Assembly: GCA_905221605.1 (NCBI GenBank)
Contig: CAJNDS010002295.1
Location: forward strand, 31,001-95,000
Origin: Symbiodinium natans
Taxonomy: Eukaryota; Sar; Dinophyceae; Suessiales; Symbiodiniaceae
DNA: 64,000 nt
Direction of reading: 5' to 3'
The position numbers and the translations under genes were made by a program. Numbering within the stretch: the stretch's first letter is position 1; every line of letters begins with the position of its first letter. A model generated the notes under the pieces. That model was not told the DNA's origin, made no database searches, and was given only the letters and a program-made list of their open reading frames with translations. This document shows positions 42,809 to 53,840 of the stretch, piece after piece.

Positions 42809-43193
42809 GTATGTCCCGAACCAAAGGAGCAGAAACGCAGCTTTTAAGTACCGCCTGTAAGTGTGGCAAACATGTGCAGTATATGGAGCATATTGCTTCG
42901 CATCAGAGGAGTCTAGTTTGGTTTAGAGACGTTTAGAGGACTGCAGAAGCACTGTATAAAGGAAAACCACCCACCCTTAGGTGTCCTTCAAGTTCGGTCC
43001 ATAATAAGAGCTGAGTTGAAGGTCGGTGAGGGACCCTCAAACATCTCAAAAATGAGCGAAACGATCGGGGTTGCGGGATTTGCACCCGCAACTCACCAGC
43101 AAACAAACTGGGAAGCGCGAGCGGAGGCAGGTACCAACTCCATATGCTTCCCAGGGTTTCGAACCTGGACTCGCCCACTCCTTAGTACCTTAA

Positions 43194-43299
43194 TAGCCCA
43201 GCTACCAGATTGTAACAAGGGCACCCTTTTTTTGGGTTGGCCACTTTATAAGAGAGCCTTGAACACCCAAAAAACGGAAAAGGGTACCACTGGGCTACC
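43194..43299. mobile_element. Introner-like element, family A
   Basis: TAGCCCAGCTACC on the left and GGTACCACTGGGCTACC on the right with the GGGCACCC...GGGTACC core. It lies 12 bp beyond the stop of the 43311-45352 gene. Confidence 0.75.
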
Positions 43300-43310
43300 C
43301 AGACTCAGGT

Positions 43311-45352
43311 CTAGACCACCGCGCAGTCCGCAAGCTGGCGTCCAAATGTCGTCCAATCGGTCCGTGGCCCTTTATGCTGCGTGCCATCGCTCCTGCCGGG
43401 CAGACACCCAACACTCACAAACCGCAGGTTTAGGGTTTAGGGTTTATAGGGTTTATAGGGTTTATAGGGTTTATGGGGTTTATAGGGTTTATAGGGTTCA
43501 TAAGGTTGAAGGTTTATAGGGTTTATAGGGTTTATAGGGTTTAGGGCCTAAGATTCGCAGATCCGGCTTCTGGCCCCCAGAGTGCAACAATCCCCCGGGC
43601 CATCAAACCTGAAACCCTAACAAACATGAAGCCCTAAACCCTAAACCCTAAACCCTAAACCCTAAATTTCGTCTCACATGGCCTGAAGATTGTGGCGGTG
43701 TGTCCGCTCGAGTGCGCAATGCTGAAGTGCGTGGAATCAACCTCTCCAAGGGCAAACACGACAGCGAAAGCTTGAGAAGGGGCAGCTTAGGGTTTAGGGT
43801 TTAGGGTTTAGGGTTTAGGGTTTAGGGTTTAGGGTTTAGGGTTTAGGGCTTAGGCAAGCCCTGTAGGCCCGAAACCCGGAAATCCATGGTCAAGCATGAA
43901 TAGCTGGTGGTTTACAGGTTGCCTGCACTTCTCAAATTACTAACCCTACCCTAAACCCTAAACCCTAAACCCTAAACCCTAAACCCTGAACCCTGAACCC
44001 TAAAACCCTAAAACCCTAAACCCCATAAACCCTAAACCCTAAACCGCACTGCAGGAGCCTTATTAATTAGAACAGGGTTTTGGGGGGTTACTATGGTATA
44101 ACTATACAGGGGCTATACGGGAATATGGAACTATTCCGACCCCTATTTTTACACCCGTCTCTTCAGGTCAATTTCCCAGGGCCTGCCTACACGGTCCGAC
44201 TCTCTCTGGTGTTCAACCTACTACCTGAAGGACCAAATGAACCCTAAAAGGGTTTATGATTCATAGACCCTAACAGGAAGTGTAGTAGCACAGTATGTCC
44301 CCAATTTTAGGGTTCCTTTGGTCCTTAACCCTAAACTCTAAACCCTTAAGCAAGGGTTTGCTCAAGGGGAGTTCCCTGGGCCCTTCCTATGGTCCGTTGT
44401 ACCTCCTCAAAGGGTTCTGATGTTTGGGATGTTCCCCGTTATACTATCAGTCCTTAATAGGGATTATAACAGGGGGTACTATCATCCCTATGAAGGACTG
44501 CGAGTAGAAGGGGGAACATCCTAATTTATGGCCCTTAATTTGTATAGGGTACTATAAGGGGTATATAAGGGGTCCCCTTGAAAGGGTCCATACTAAGGGA
44601 CCATGCAACTGCCCCTCGAGTTTGGGGCTTAAGGTTCCTAAACCCTAAACCCGCCTAAACCCTAAACCCTAAACCCTAAGCCCTCAACCCTAGCAGCCTA
44701 CACCTCCTCCGGCTTTGCGAACAAGCGATCAGGGGTACATGGAGATCTTCAAACTTGGGATGCAGCTTCCTAAACCCTAAACCCTAAACCCTAAACCCTC
44801 AACCCTCAACCCTAAACCCTAAGCTTACATGAGGCTTGCCAAGCTGTGAGGCAACACCTCGCACCCAAACACCCTGAACCCTAAAAACCCTAAACCCTAG
44901 ACCCTAAACCCTAAACCCTAAACCCTAGAAATCCTAAACCCAAAGCAACCTGAACTCCAAATCCCCAAAAAGCCGTGCTTTCTCCACAGGGCACTAGCGC
45001 ATTGGGTGCCCAATGCATTTGGCAACACAAACCCGCAGGTACGTCCACACAAAGCGGATGCCTTCTATAGGGCAAACCTTTACTGAGCAAGACAAGACCT
45101 GTGCAGTTTGAGATAGATGGTTCTGTGCAGGTCTCAGCACCCCCCCAAGAAAAGTCGCGCGTTATGCCTTCAAGCATCGAACCATGAAGTCACCCTGCAA
45201 CCTAAAGCCCAGCTTGAATAAGACCCTAAACCCGAGACCCTAAACCCTAAACCCTACATTCTAAAGCGCGGGAGGCAAGAAGCATCTCCAATTCGGAAGC
45301 CACCAATCTGGACGAAGCGATCTCCAAACGTGACTCCCTTGGGCGCACCCAC
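43311..45352 (-). CDS. Second locus of the GDRFIQLG / HFSIAH domain, C-terminal exons
   Basis: Minus-strand exons: 45352-45289 (VGAPKGVTFGDRFVQIGGFR, then I), 43741-43683 (VDSTHFSIAHSSGHTATIF) and 43392-43311 (RSDGTQHKGPRTDWTTFG, then RQLADCAVV and TAG). The junction between the last two is the best spliced example in the window: a GC donor (TTCAG|GCCATG) and acceptor CCCGGCAG|GAGC restore IFRSDGT. The 45289 to 43741 junction is ambiguous by a codon. The intron of about 1.5 kb holds telomeric arrays, family D, E and C elements and another possible exon. The domain order matches the 55.9-64.0 kb gene. The stop after ADCAVV could be the true end, or an alternative donor may lie before it. Confidence 0.65.
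44054..44150. mobile_element. Element family D
   Basis: GGAGCCTTATTAATTAGAAC to ACTATTCCGACCCCTA, with the motif ACAGGGTTTTGGGGGGTTAC shared by other copies. Confidence 0.65.
44228..44327. mobile_element. Element family E copy
   Basis: AGGACCAAATGAACCCTAAA to AATTTTAGGGTTCCTTTGGT, then CCTT. Its TIR contains a half telomeric unit (AACCCTAAA). Confidence 0.7.
44426..44523. mobile_element. Foldback element, family C
   Basis: GGGATGTTCCCCGTTATACT to AGAAGGGGGAACATCC with the central inverted core. It lies in the large intron of the 43311-45352 gene. Confidence 0.75.
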
Positions 45353-45534
45353 CTGGCCAGACACATTCCCGGGCTCTTGGAGATGGGGGTGTATAGGGTT
45401 TCGGGTTTAGGTCGATTAGTAGGGTTTAGGGTTTAGGGTTTAGGGTTTCGGGCTTCGGGTTTAGTGTATTAGCTCTCTGGGATGGCGATTTAAAGCATGG
45501 GTGTGCTTCGGGAATGCCTACCTTGACCCAAGAG

Positions 45535-45612
45535 TTAGGGTTTAGGGTTTAGGGTTTAGGGTTTAGGGTTTAGGGTTTAGGGTTTAGGGTTTAGGGTTTA
45601 GGGTTTAGGGTC
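45535..45612. repeat. TTTAGGG array, 11 units
   Basis: Perfect array upstream of the 43311-45352 locus. Confidence 0.95.
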
Positions 45613-45949
45613 CCTAGGAATGAAAAAAGATGCCCTGTTTGGTTTAGGGTTTAAGGTTTCAGGGGGCTTATCTGGGTCCTAGACTCAAGTCCACAACGCT
45701 CGAGCCTAAAATCCCTACCACTGGCCTCCTGCACAAGCAAGGAGGGCGGCTTCGGGGTCTGGTGTTGCAGGAAAAATGTCATTTTGGAAATGACTTAGGG
45801 CTTCTGCCGTCAACAGCGGCCTAACTTGGGAAGCGCAGGTCACGGGGCAACCCTAAACCCTAAACCTAAACCCTAAACCCTAAACCCTAAACCCTAGAGT
45901 CGGGTAGTTCTCTAGACTAGGGCCCCTTTGTACCTCGGAGGTTTGGGAC

Positions 45950-46372
45950 TTACGGTCTGTAGGGTTTTCAGGGTTTAGGGTTTTTTAGGTTTTTAGGGTT
46001 TTAGGGTTTTTAGGGTTTTTGGGGCTTTTAGGGTTTTAAGGGTTTTTGGGGCTTTTAGGGTTTTTAGGGTTTTTGGGGTGTTTAGGTTTTGAGGGTGTTT
46101 GGGGCTTTGGGTTTTTTAGGGCTTTTGGGGGTTTTAGGGTTTAGGGTTTTAAATTAGGGCTTATAGGGATTTACACGAAACTCAAAGGGGTAGGAATTCT
46201 AGTAGTGCGGGGCCCTTTGTACCTCAGAGTTTTAGGGTTTAGGGTTTAGAGTTTTGGGCTTTGGGTTTTTTAGGGTTTAGGGTTTTGGTTTTCAGGGTTT
46301 GGTTTTTTTGGGTTTTTTGGGGGTTTTTTAGGGTTTTGGGTTTTTAGGATTTTAGGTTTTTGGGTTTTTAGG
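45950..46372. repeat. Degenerate GGGTTTTTA / GGGTTTTA array
   Basis: Telomere-like repeat with variable T count; no exon. Confidence 0.85.
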
Positions 46373-46649
46373 CTTTCGTTCTCATGTGAAGGGTGCCGTG
46401 CCATATAGGTGACCCATCAAAAAGGGTCCCTGATGTAGTGAACCCAAGCCCTAAGGGTCCATGTACCATGTACTTGGGCCCTAAAGCCAAGTATTCCCTA
46501 TTTAGTGGACCCTTGCTGAAGGTGAGGAGACAGGGTGCCCTTCACTTGGAGCAATGCTTATGACACATGGAGCCAAACACATAGTTCTTTACTATACTCC
46601 CCTTAGAACCTTAATAAAAGTAACATTTTTAATGTCCTCTTGGGTTTCT

Positions 46650-47153
46650 TTTTTGGGTTTAGGGTTTAGGGTTTAGGGTTTAGGGTTTAGGGTTTAGGGT
46701 TTAGGGTTTAACATTCCCAAAGCGGGATATAGTTCAACACCGAGACTCGGCGCTGCTCGGCGCGGCAAGGGGGGGGGATCCAACAGTGCGAGGTTTCTGA
46801 CTTAAAATCTCACACCCCAAATGGAGGGTGAGGCCAGAAAATGGGTTTAGGTAGAGGGTTCAGGGTACGACTGGGGTTGCCGGGGGGTCCGAATTACTTA
46901 GGGTTTAGGGTTTAGGCGGTTTAGGGTTTAGGGTTTAGGGCTTAGGGTTTAGGGCTTAGGGTTTAGGGCGGATGGCCAAGCTCAACCAAGTCACCGCCGG
47001 TCGTCGAAATGGGCTCCACTGCCAGCGCTTGTGACCAGCGTGAATCTCGCCTTGCTCCAGGAAGGAGGGTTTAGGGTTTAGGGTTTAGGGTTCAGGGTTT
47101 TGGGTTTAGGGTTTAGGGTTTAGGGTTTAGGGTTTAGGGTTTAGGGTTTTGAG
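46650..47153. repeat. Three TTTAGGG arrays
   Basis: 46650-46709, 46898-46972 and 47066-47150, with a possible exon at 46975-47040 between the last two. Confidence 0.9.
46975..47040 (-). CDS. Possible exon of the same repeat-domain family
   Basis: After an AG acceptor (GAGCAAG|GCGAG), the minus strand reads GEIHAGHKRWQWSPFRRP, which resembles the GTTHNGPRSDWTAW part of the domain. Only weak similarity supports it. Confidence 0.35.
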
Positions 47154-47159
47154 ACTGCG

Positions 47160-47466
47160 GTTGCTGCCCTAACTGCGCCGCACTTTTCTGGGACTCAGGG
47201 CTATGGGCCAAGGCCTGCGGGACCAACGAGTGAACTCAAGAAAACGACCCTGAACCTACTTGGAGGTTCATGGTACTTACTAACCAATTATAACTGTACT
47301 TATAACCCACTTATAAGCCCCTTAAGTGCCCTAATATGGTTGTAAGTACAGTTATAAGTACAGTTGTAATTGGTTAATAAGTACCATGAACCTCCAAGTG
47401 CACCCTTGTATTCAGGGAGGGCTCTTAGGGATCTACACGAAAAGGAAAGGACAAAAGGAGATGTGA
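47160..47466 (+). CDS. Candidate gene end on the plus strand around a family B intron
   Basis: The frame ending YGPRPAGPTSELKKTTLNLL then G at 47265 continues after the 47266-47398 intron as VHPCIQGGLLGIYTKRKGQK, then EM and a stop at 47464-47466. A second frame through the same junction is also open, so the frame choice is not secure. Product unknown. Confidence 0.4.
47266..47398 (+). mobile_element. Introner element, family B, without telomeric repeats
   Basis: A 133-bp copy with intact TIRs (GGTTCATGGTACTT and AAGTACCATGAACCTCC) and a palindromic core, but no CCCTAAA units. It is the empty form to compare with 17591-17771 and 21948-22164. The flanks give an open joined frame on the plus strand. 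Confidence 0.8.
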
Positions 47467-47867
47467 CCTCGGCTGTGCACTATACAATCCTGACTAGGTG
47501 ATGCTTCACAAGGGTTTAGGTTTAGGGTTTAGGGTTTAGGGTTTAATTAGGGTTAGGGTTTCAATGGGTTTCCCCACTTTAAGCTTCGAGTTTTGCAGGT
47601 TGGGCCTTGGCGAGAGATCTCCACATGGAGAAGCCGCAAACGCTGAACCCTAAACCCGGCCTCCAGACTGTAAGATTGGGTTCCGCCTGATACTAAGAGT
47701 CCTGAATCCACCGACCCTTCGGTGGGGTTTAGGGTTTAGGGTTTAGGGTTTGGGGTTTAGGGTTTGGGAGGCTTTAGTGAAGAACTGGCCCTTCCCACCG
47801 CATGGATTCGTGTAGTTAGGTAAAACTCGTCGCCCCCATCCCATACTCCCCCCCCCTTCCCACCTGT

Positions 47868-48119
47868 ATGGCTTACCACTGGTCACGTCTCATGGAACCG
47901 CAGGATCGTTCTGCATATATTAGTGTTGCTGCGGGAGTTTTTTGGATTGCCGTCAGCATATTCTACTACGTCTTGCTGGGACTGCCATCTGCGTGGAAAA
48001 GGTTCCGGGGTGGAGCCAAGTTTGGATGGGCAGGCTTTGAACTCATTCTGAAGGAGCCGGCTCAATACCCTCCCCTTCCATCCCCGACCCTCCTGCCCAC
48101 CCCCTACCCCGACCATTGA
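47868..48119 (+). CDS. Small membrane-protein-like ORF
   Basis: The ATG at 47868 starts an 83-residue frame: MAYHWSRLMEPQDRSAYISV, then AAGVFWIAVSIFYYVLLGLP (a membrane segment at about residues 21-40), a basic stretch SAWKRFRGGAKFG, and a proline-rich end. A minus-strand frame overlaps but is glycine/arginine repeat. C-rich tracts flank it. No homolog recognised. Confidence 0.45.
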   Translation: MAYHWSRLMEPQDRSAYISVAAGVFWIAVSIFYYVLLGLPSAWKRFRGGAKFGWAGFELILKEPAQYPPLPSPTLLPTPYPDH

Positions 48120-48942
48120 CAGCACACGCTGTCTCCAGCTTCTCCCCCCCCCCCCCCCCCCCCCCCCATGCCTGCCCCCACCCCCTGCCCTCTGCCCTGA
48201 CCCCACCCTACGCCGCCAGGCGCCAGCCCGAGCCTTACCCACCCGGGCAGGAGCACATGCCGCCGACCGGTTGAGAAGCCAACACCCGGGTCCAAACGCG
48301 GCTTCCGCCAGACCATCCTTTTTTTGGGGTCCACTTTTGATCGCAGAAACGCGCTAGACCCCACCTAACTTGGGCTCCTGGGGGCAGCTCTTGGGTGCCA
48401 CGGGGGGTCCCAAAAACCGACCCCGGCGCGCATCGTCCCTTTTGTTCCTCTCTTCCTTGCCGAAAACACGTTACCCCCAAAAGACTCCAAATGAGCGCGC
48501 ATCATGAGCATCAGGTCGGGCCTCGGGCTTGGGAAGCGGCTGGGAGCTTCGAAAAAGCAGAAACCCGCTGTAACTAGCGTGGTAATTTAGTGCGGTTATA
48601 AACAATTCCCGTGTTGAGGCCGCCGTATAGCCACCCGTGCCTCGAGGCCGGAGCCGCTGATGCTCACGACGCGCGGGGAGCGAGGAGAAGGGGGGGCAAG
48701 GGTGCGCATCATCGAGGCTCGAGGCTTCGTTTCTCCTGGGGGATCGCGGGGGCGAGCATCAGCAGCATCCGCAGCCCCGATGAGGGAAGCGGCAGGGCCT
48801 TGCGTACCGCAGCGTGGGAAGCATTGCCACAACACGGTGCGTGCGCGCTCGCGCGCGACAGTTTTTTTTTTTTGTTGCTTCGGTGTTGCCGCTCTTCGCT
48901 TCCTTCTACTTCGACTATGAAAGTTCTCCTCATTCTTCTGCT

Positions 48943-49030
48943 TCTTATTCTTCTTCTTCTTCTTCTTCTTCTTCTTCTTCTTCTTCTTCTTCTTCTTCTT
49001 CTTCTTCTTCTTCTTCTTCTTCTTCTTCTT

Positions 49031-49061
<31 letters not shown>

Positions 49062-49062
49062 A
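48943..49062. repeat. CTT microsatellite, about 40 units
   Basis: Long CTT/TTC run. Poly-Leu and poly-Ser frames over it are artefacts. Confidence 0.95.
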
Positions 49063-49099
49063 TCTGCGTCTTCTGCTTCTTCTTGGTTGCCCGGCTTGG

Positions 49100-49182
49100 G
49101 CGACAGCCCCCTTAGACAGGGATTATAGTACCTCCCATTATGATCCCTATAAGGGCTGTTTGTATAAGGGGGAACATCCCAA
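49100..49182. mobile_element. Foldback element, family C, left-truncated
   Basis: Begins inside the left arm (ACAGCCCCCTTAGACAGGGA) and ends AAGGGGGAACATCCC. It adjoins a long CTT microsatellite on its left. Confidence 0.65.
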
Positions 49183-49201
49183 ATCTAAGACTCTAAGACT
49201 A

Positions 49202-49313
49202 GGCTGCCCAGTAACCTAGGCTTAAAAAGGGCGCCCTTTTTTGTTTAAAAGGGTTTTATAAGGGAACCTAAACCCCCCAAAAAAGGGAATAAGGGTACTA
49301 CTGGGCATCCTAG
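49202..49313. mobile_element. Introner-like element, family A (variant TIR)
   Basis: Starts GGCTGCCCAGTAACCTAGGC and ends GTACTACTGGGCATCCTAG. It adjoins a family C element (49100-49182) on one side and the 49322-49496 exon on the other. Confidence 0.7.
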
Positions 49314-49321
49314 AAGAAGTC

Positions 49322-49496
49322 TCATGCACGATCTTTCACGAACGCACTACAGTCCAGTACCGAGGCTCCATTGTGCTTGTAGATCATCACCGCGTGGCCC
49401 TGGGAGTGTGCAAGGGTGAGGTGGTGGGATACTTCGCCCAAACGCCAGTGAGCGCCGAACTGGATGAATCGATCTCCGAACTTGATCTTGTACGTC
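49322..49496 (-). CDS. Third locus of the GDRFIQLG domain, not split by introns
   Basis: One open minus-strand exon reads TYKIKFGDRFIQFGAHWRLG, then EVSHHLTLAHSQGHAVMIYK, then HNGASVLDCSAFVKDRA and a TGA stop at 49324-49322. It covers positions that are interrupted by three introns in the 55.9-64.0 kb gene. A GT donor (TCG|GTACTGG at 49360) is an alternative end. Upstream the exon is preceded by CGAGCGAAG, then a telomeric array at 49510-49560. A family A element follows at 49202-49313. Confidence 0.65.
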
Positions 49497-49887
49497 CTTC
49501 GCTCGCCAGGTTTAGGGCTTAGGGTTTAGGGTTTAGGGTTTAGGGTTTAGGGTTTAGGGCTTATAAGGTTGGGGGCTTAGGGTGCTTGCAGTTCTTGCCT
49601 ATAGGGCTTGTGTTTTTTTTTGCTCATTCCTCACTGACTTGTTTTTGCAACTACTCGATGGCCCCGGGCGCCGACAAACAAATCGAAGGAGGCCAGGCTG
49701 ATGGTGTGGGGGACCCTTGTTCAGTGTCTAAACCCTAAACCCTGAACCCTAAACCCTAAACCCAAAACCCTAAACCCTAAACCTTAAACCCTACACCCGC
49801 ATATGGCTTTGACTACGGGCTCTGCGAGACTCATTTGTGGGAGAAGTTATGAGCCAGTACAGGTTAGACAGCCAAAGAACATCCCTG

Positions 49888-49999
49888 CGGACCAAATGAA
49901 GCAAAAATTGGAGTCATAGACCCTGCCTATACTACTAGAACTCCTATTAGGTATACGAACCATAAATCCTTTAATTAAGGGTTCATTTAGTCCCCAAGG
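49888..49999. mobile_element. Element family E copy
   Basis: GGACCAAATGAAGCAAAAAT to AAGGGTTCATTTAGTCCCCA, then AGG. Confidence 0.65.
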
Positions 50000-50499
50000 A
50001 TTGCTACAGACTATACGCACGGGCGGTGGACGGAATCATGGTCACCAGCTTTTTTGGGGGGAAGCGGCTCATAACTTTGTATATCCTAAGCCCCCCAATA
50101 TCGCTAAACCCTCAATCAACCCTCAACCCTCAACACTCAACCCTAAATCCTACGGAGGGAGTGATAGTCAAGTCGTGAAAAGTACACCTGAGGCAAGCTA
50201 TTTGAGTCGAGAACGTGGACGACCCGAGTCGAAAACACATGGGTCCCCCTGATTCGAAACCAGCCCGGACCCACACACAGAAAACACATGCAGCAAACCT
50301 GAGTCGAAAACAACCTGGGTTTAGGGCTTTCTGGGTTTGGTTTTTAGGGGTTTTGCGGGTTTAGGAGCACTAAACCCTAAAACCCCAAACCCTGAACCCT
50401 GAACCCTAAAGGTCGGTTTCGGGCTCACGGGTTGATAGAGGGTTTAGGGGTTTTGCGGGTTTAGGGTTTCGGGCACTTTAGGGTTTAGGGGTTTCAGGG

Positions 50500-51530
50500 G
50501 CCCCCCTTCCATTTGCAAACACAACACACGCATGATGGGTTCGAAAAAGGATAAAGCGGCGGGTGGGGGGGTGGGGGGTGGGCGCAGCCCCGCCCCCCAT
50601 TTGCGTCTGGAAAAAAAACCTTGCATGGCTTCACAAGCAGCGGGGTTGGGGCAGCCATTCGAAAATACAACACTCGCATGATGGGTCGATAAAGAATAAA
50701 TTTGCAAACACAATGCTCGCATGATGGGCTTGAAAAAAGCCTGAAGCAAGCTTGCACGGCTTAACAAGCGGGGGGTTTGGGAGCGGGCGCAGTCCCCCCC
50801 CCCCCATTGCAAACACAAAGCTCGGATTATGGGTTCGACAAAGCTTCATTTGTGCTTTCGAAGCAAGCTTGCACGGCTTGAACAAAGGCGGGGATATTGA
50901 GGTTTAGGGCTCAGGGGAATGTAGGGTTCAGGGTTCAAGAGCTTTTGGGGGTTTAGGGCTTACGGGTTTTTTCGGGGTTTCGATTTTCGGGGTTGTTCGG
51001 GTGCACGGACTTCTCACTTTGGGGCTTAGGGTGTAGGGGGCTTTCTTCTGAGGGGTTAGGGTTTCTGGGTTTGTTGAGGTTTCAGGTTTGGTGTTTGTTG
51101 ACGTTTAAGCTTCGGGGTTCTGAGGGTTCAGGGTTAGGGGATTTCAGCGTTCGGGGTTTACGTGCTTTTGGGATTTAGGCTTTGTTTACGGTTCAGGGTC
51201 TAGGGGCTTTTCGGTCTCAGGGTTTAGGGAATTTTAGGGTTTAGGGCTTTTTAGAATTCAGGGTTTAGGGAATTCTTAAGGTTTCTGGTTTAGGTGTTTG
51301 TGGTGTTTAGGGTTAAGGGGTCTTTACTGTCGGGTTTAGGGTTGAGGGGTTTTTAGGGTCTCGCATGATGGGTTTGAAAATATTCTTTTGAAGGAAGCTT
51401 GCACGGCTACATCTGGAGAGGCCACAACCCCCCCCATTTGCAAACACAATTCTCGCATGATAGGTTTAAAAAATCTCATCCATGCTTGAAGCCAGTTTGC
51501 AAGGAACCTCCAGACGTTTGATGTGCACAG
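50500..51530. repeat. Dispersed repeat with CATTTGCAAACACAA and CTCGCATGATGGGTT
   Basis: The two motifs, often followed by GCTTGCACGGCTT, recur about six times (50510, 50660, 50703, 50807, 51357, 51430). Between the copies are telomere-like stretches. No convincing exon. Confidence 0.7.
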
Positions 51531-51719
51531 GAACCTATACGTTTCTTTGTCAAGGTTTACCTTTGTGTGCATTATGGTGATTTTCTGACTCAGTCTATGG
51601 TTTTCTCACTCGTGTGTGCTCGGTTTTCTGACCCACGCCTTTCCGCTTTCTGACTCGGTCCTCCCGGCTGTCCGACTTAGTCCTATGCGTTTTCCACTCG
51701 TTTTCCCGACTCGGCCGTC

Positions 51720-51873
51720 ACCGTAAACCCGAAACCCGAAACCCGAACCCGGAACCCGAAACCCGAAACTCTAAACCCTAAACCCTAAACCCTGAACCCT
51801 GAACCCTGAACCCTGAACCCTGAACCCTGAACCCTGAACCCTGAACCCTGAACCCTGAACCCTGAACCCTAAC
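51720..51873. repeat. CCCGAAA then CCCTGAA array
   Basis: CCCGAAA units at 51725-51770, then about 12 homogeneous CCCTGAA units to 51870. Confidence 0.9.
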
Positions 51874-52109
51874 TCGAGAGCCGAGGTGACTCGTGAGATT
51901 GCTTCGTCTCGCGGTGCCAGCTCCCCCAGTCGTTTATATTCTCCCAGATGGCGCCATCCCACCTGTAAAGAATGGCTGTCCTGGGAAGCCACAGGCTTTG
52001 AGGGGTAAAAGGAGGGACCCCTACAAGTTCATCTTATTCCCCTATATAACCCTAAAGATATATGCATATATAAATATATGGTGCAGCGTCGCTGAGGGAC
52101 CCCTACAAG

Positions 52110-52125
52110 CCCCCCCCCAGCGTCG

Positions 52126-52161
<36 letters not shown>

Positions 52162-52396
52162 ACCCTATGGTACCCCCCCCCCATGGCCCCCCTGTGGGGT
52201 GGTGTGGTTGGGGTTTGGGTTGAGGGCTTAGGGCTTAGGGCTTAGGGTTTAGGGTTTAGGGTTTAGGGTTTAGGGCTTAGGGTTTAGGGTTAAGGGTTAA
52301 GGGTTAAGGGTTTAGGGTTTAGGGTTTAGGGTTTAGGGTTTAGGGTTTAGGGTTTAGGGTTTAGGGTTTAGGGTTTAGGGTTTAGGGTTTAGGGTG
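52110..52396. repeat. Poly-C tract and long TTTAGGG array
   Basis: C runs around 52128-52161, then about 24 TTTAGGG and CTTAGGG units from 52224 to 52394. Confidence 0.9.
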
Positions 52397-52599
52397 TGTC
52401 ACATGCTCCGCGCACACCACCACGCAGGGCGTGTGTTGTGGTGTGCGCCAAGGTTCACGTCCTTTCCCAACCCACCCACCCAATTTATGACCTTGGTTGG
52501 GTTTAAGGTTTTCATATTTATTTGTTGTCGGCTCTCCTCTCAAATATATAATATTCCGCGCTATGCCTCGGATCGAGGCTTGTGCTTTGGGATTTGGGG

Positions 52600-53090
52600 G
52601 ACTTGATAGCTGAGAACTGGTCTGGGAAAAGCCCAAACAAACTCAGAAATGGTCCGGGAAAGGCCCAAAAAGGTTTGAAATGCTTGGGATCTGGGGCTCA
52701 GAATGGTCCACAGCTTCAGGCTCAGAAATGGTCCGGGAGGACCCAAAAAGCGTCAGAAATGGTCCGGCCAACCGCAAAAAAGCTCAGAAATTATGGGAGG
52801 AAGACCCGAAAAAGGCTCAGAAATAGTCTGGGGAGCCCAAAAAGGCTCAGAAATGGTCCGGGGAGCCCAAGAAAAAACCTCAGGGAGGAGCCCAAAAAAG
52901 GCTCAAAAATGGTCCGAGCCCAAAAAGGCCTCAGAAATGGTTCGGGAGAAGCCCAGAAATGGTCTGGGAGATCTGAGCCTTTGTGGGCTCCTCCCGGACT
53001 ATTTCTGAGCTCCCCGGACCATTTCTGAGCCTTTTTGCGCTCTGGACCATTTGTGAGTCTTTTTGATTGAGCCTTTTTGGGCTTCCACTC
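52600..53090. repeat. 30-bp minisatellite with an inverted end
   Basis: Units like GGCTCAGAAATGGTCCGGGG plus AGCCCAAAAA repeat from 52620 to 52975 on the plus strand. From 52978 to 53085 the same motif appears reversed (GAGCCTTTTTGGGC, CCGGACCATTTCTGAG). A 148-residue open frame follows from the 30-bp period. Confidence 0.8.
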
Positions 53091-53239
53091 CCCCACTCCC
53101 ACTCCCCCACTCCCCCTCCCCCAGTCCCCTACGGTGTGAGGTTTAGGTTTGTTTTAAGGTTTAGGGAGAGGCTTGGGGTTGGGGGGGGGGGGGGGGGCAG
53201 CGCATACCAGGGGCGGGTTCCATTGAGGGGGGGGTGGGG

Positions 53240-53840
53240 GGGGTGGGGGTCTGGGCTTTAGTGAAATTCCTTCAGTGACGCGGGGAACATAAGGTTTTGG
53301 ATTAGGCTTCAGCCAAACCTTCGAGAAGTAGGCTGCCTGACTACCAATATTCGTTGAAAGTATGGGAATAGGGTCTGGGCTTTAGAAAAAGTTCTTTAGG
53401 GAAAAGGGTCTGTGCTTTAGCGAAATGCCTTCAGTGGCGAGGGAAACGTCTTACGCGAATAGGAAGACTGAGTATTCCTAAACAATTTTCGTTGAAAGTG
53501 TGGGAATAGGGTCTGGGCATTAGTAAAATGTCTTTAGGGAATAGGGTCTGGGCATTTGCGAAATGCCTTCAGTGACGAGGGAAAACAAAAGATTTTAGAC
53601 TAGGTGCCAGCCTAAACCTTGAAGAAATGTGCTATGCTACTCCGAAACAATATTCGTTGAATATGGGAATAGGGCCTGGGCTGTAGCGGATATTTCGTAG
53701 CGAGCGAAAACAGAAGTTTGGAACAGGCTGTCAGCCTAACCGTCAACGAATAGGGTTCGACTGCTGGGTTAGTGGCGAGGGAAATTTAAGGCTTTGGAAT
53801 AGGTTTAAGCCTAAACCTTTAGGGGCTGTATCTAAACCTT
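53240..53840. repeat. Degenerate tandem satellite, units about 135-150 bp
   Basis: GGTCTGGGCTTTAGTGAAAT (53247) recurs in decayed form at 53407, 53546 and 53673. Each is followed by CCTTCAGTGACGAGGGAAA-like sequence and ATATTCGTTGAA. Confidence 0.7.

Noticed and set aside
43065-43175. Two tRNA-like T-arms on the minus strand (GCGGGTGCAAATCCCGC and CCAGGTTCGAAACCCTGG)
   Set aside because: No matching acceptor stem, D-arm or anticodon arm can be placed. The second has an 8-base loop, and the region can be read as coding sequence after a family A element.
48611-49219. 202-residue ORF with poly-Leu, and the poly-Ser frame over the same DNA
   Set aside because: Generated by the CTT microsatellite at 48943-49062.
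52582-53028. 148-residue ORF
   Set aside because: Open because of the 30-bp minisatellite period; no start context or unique domain.
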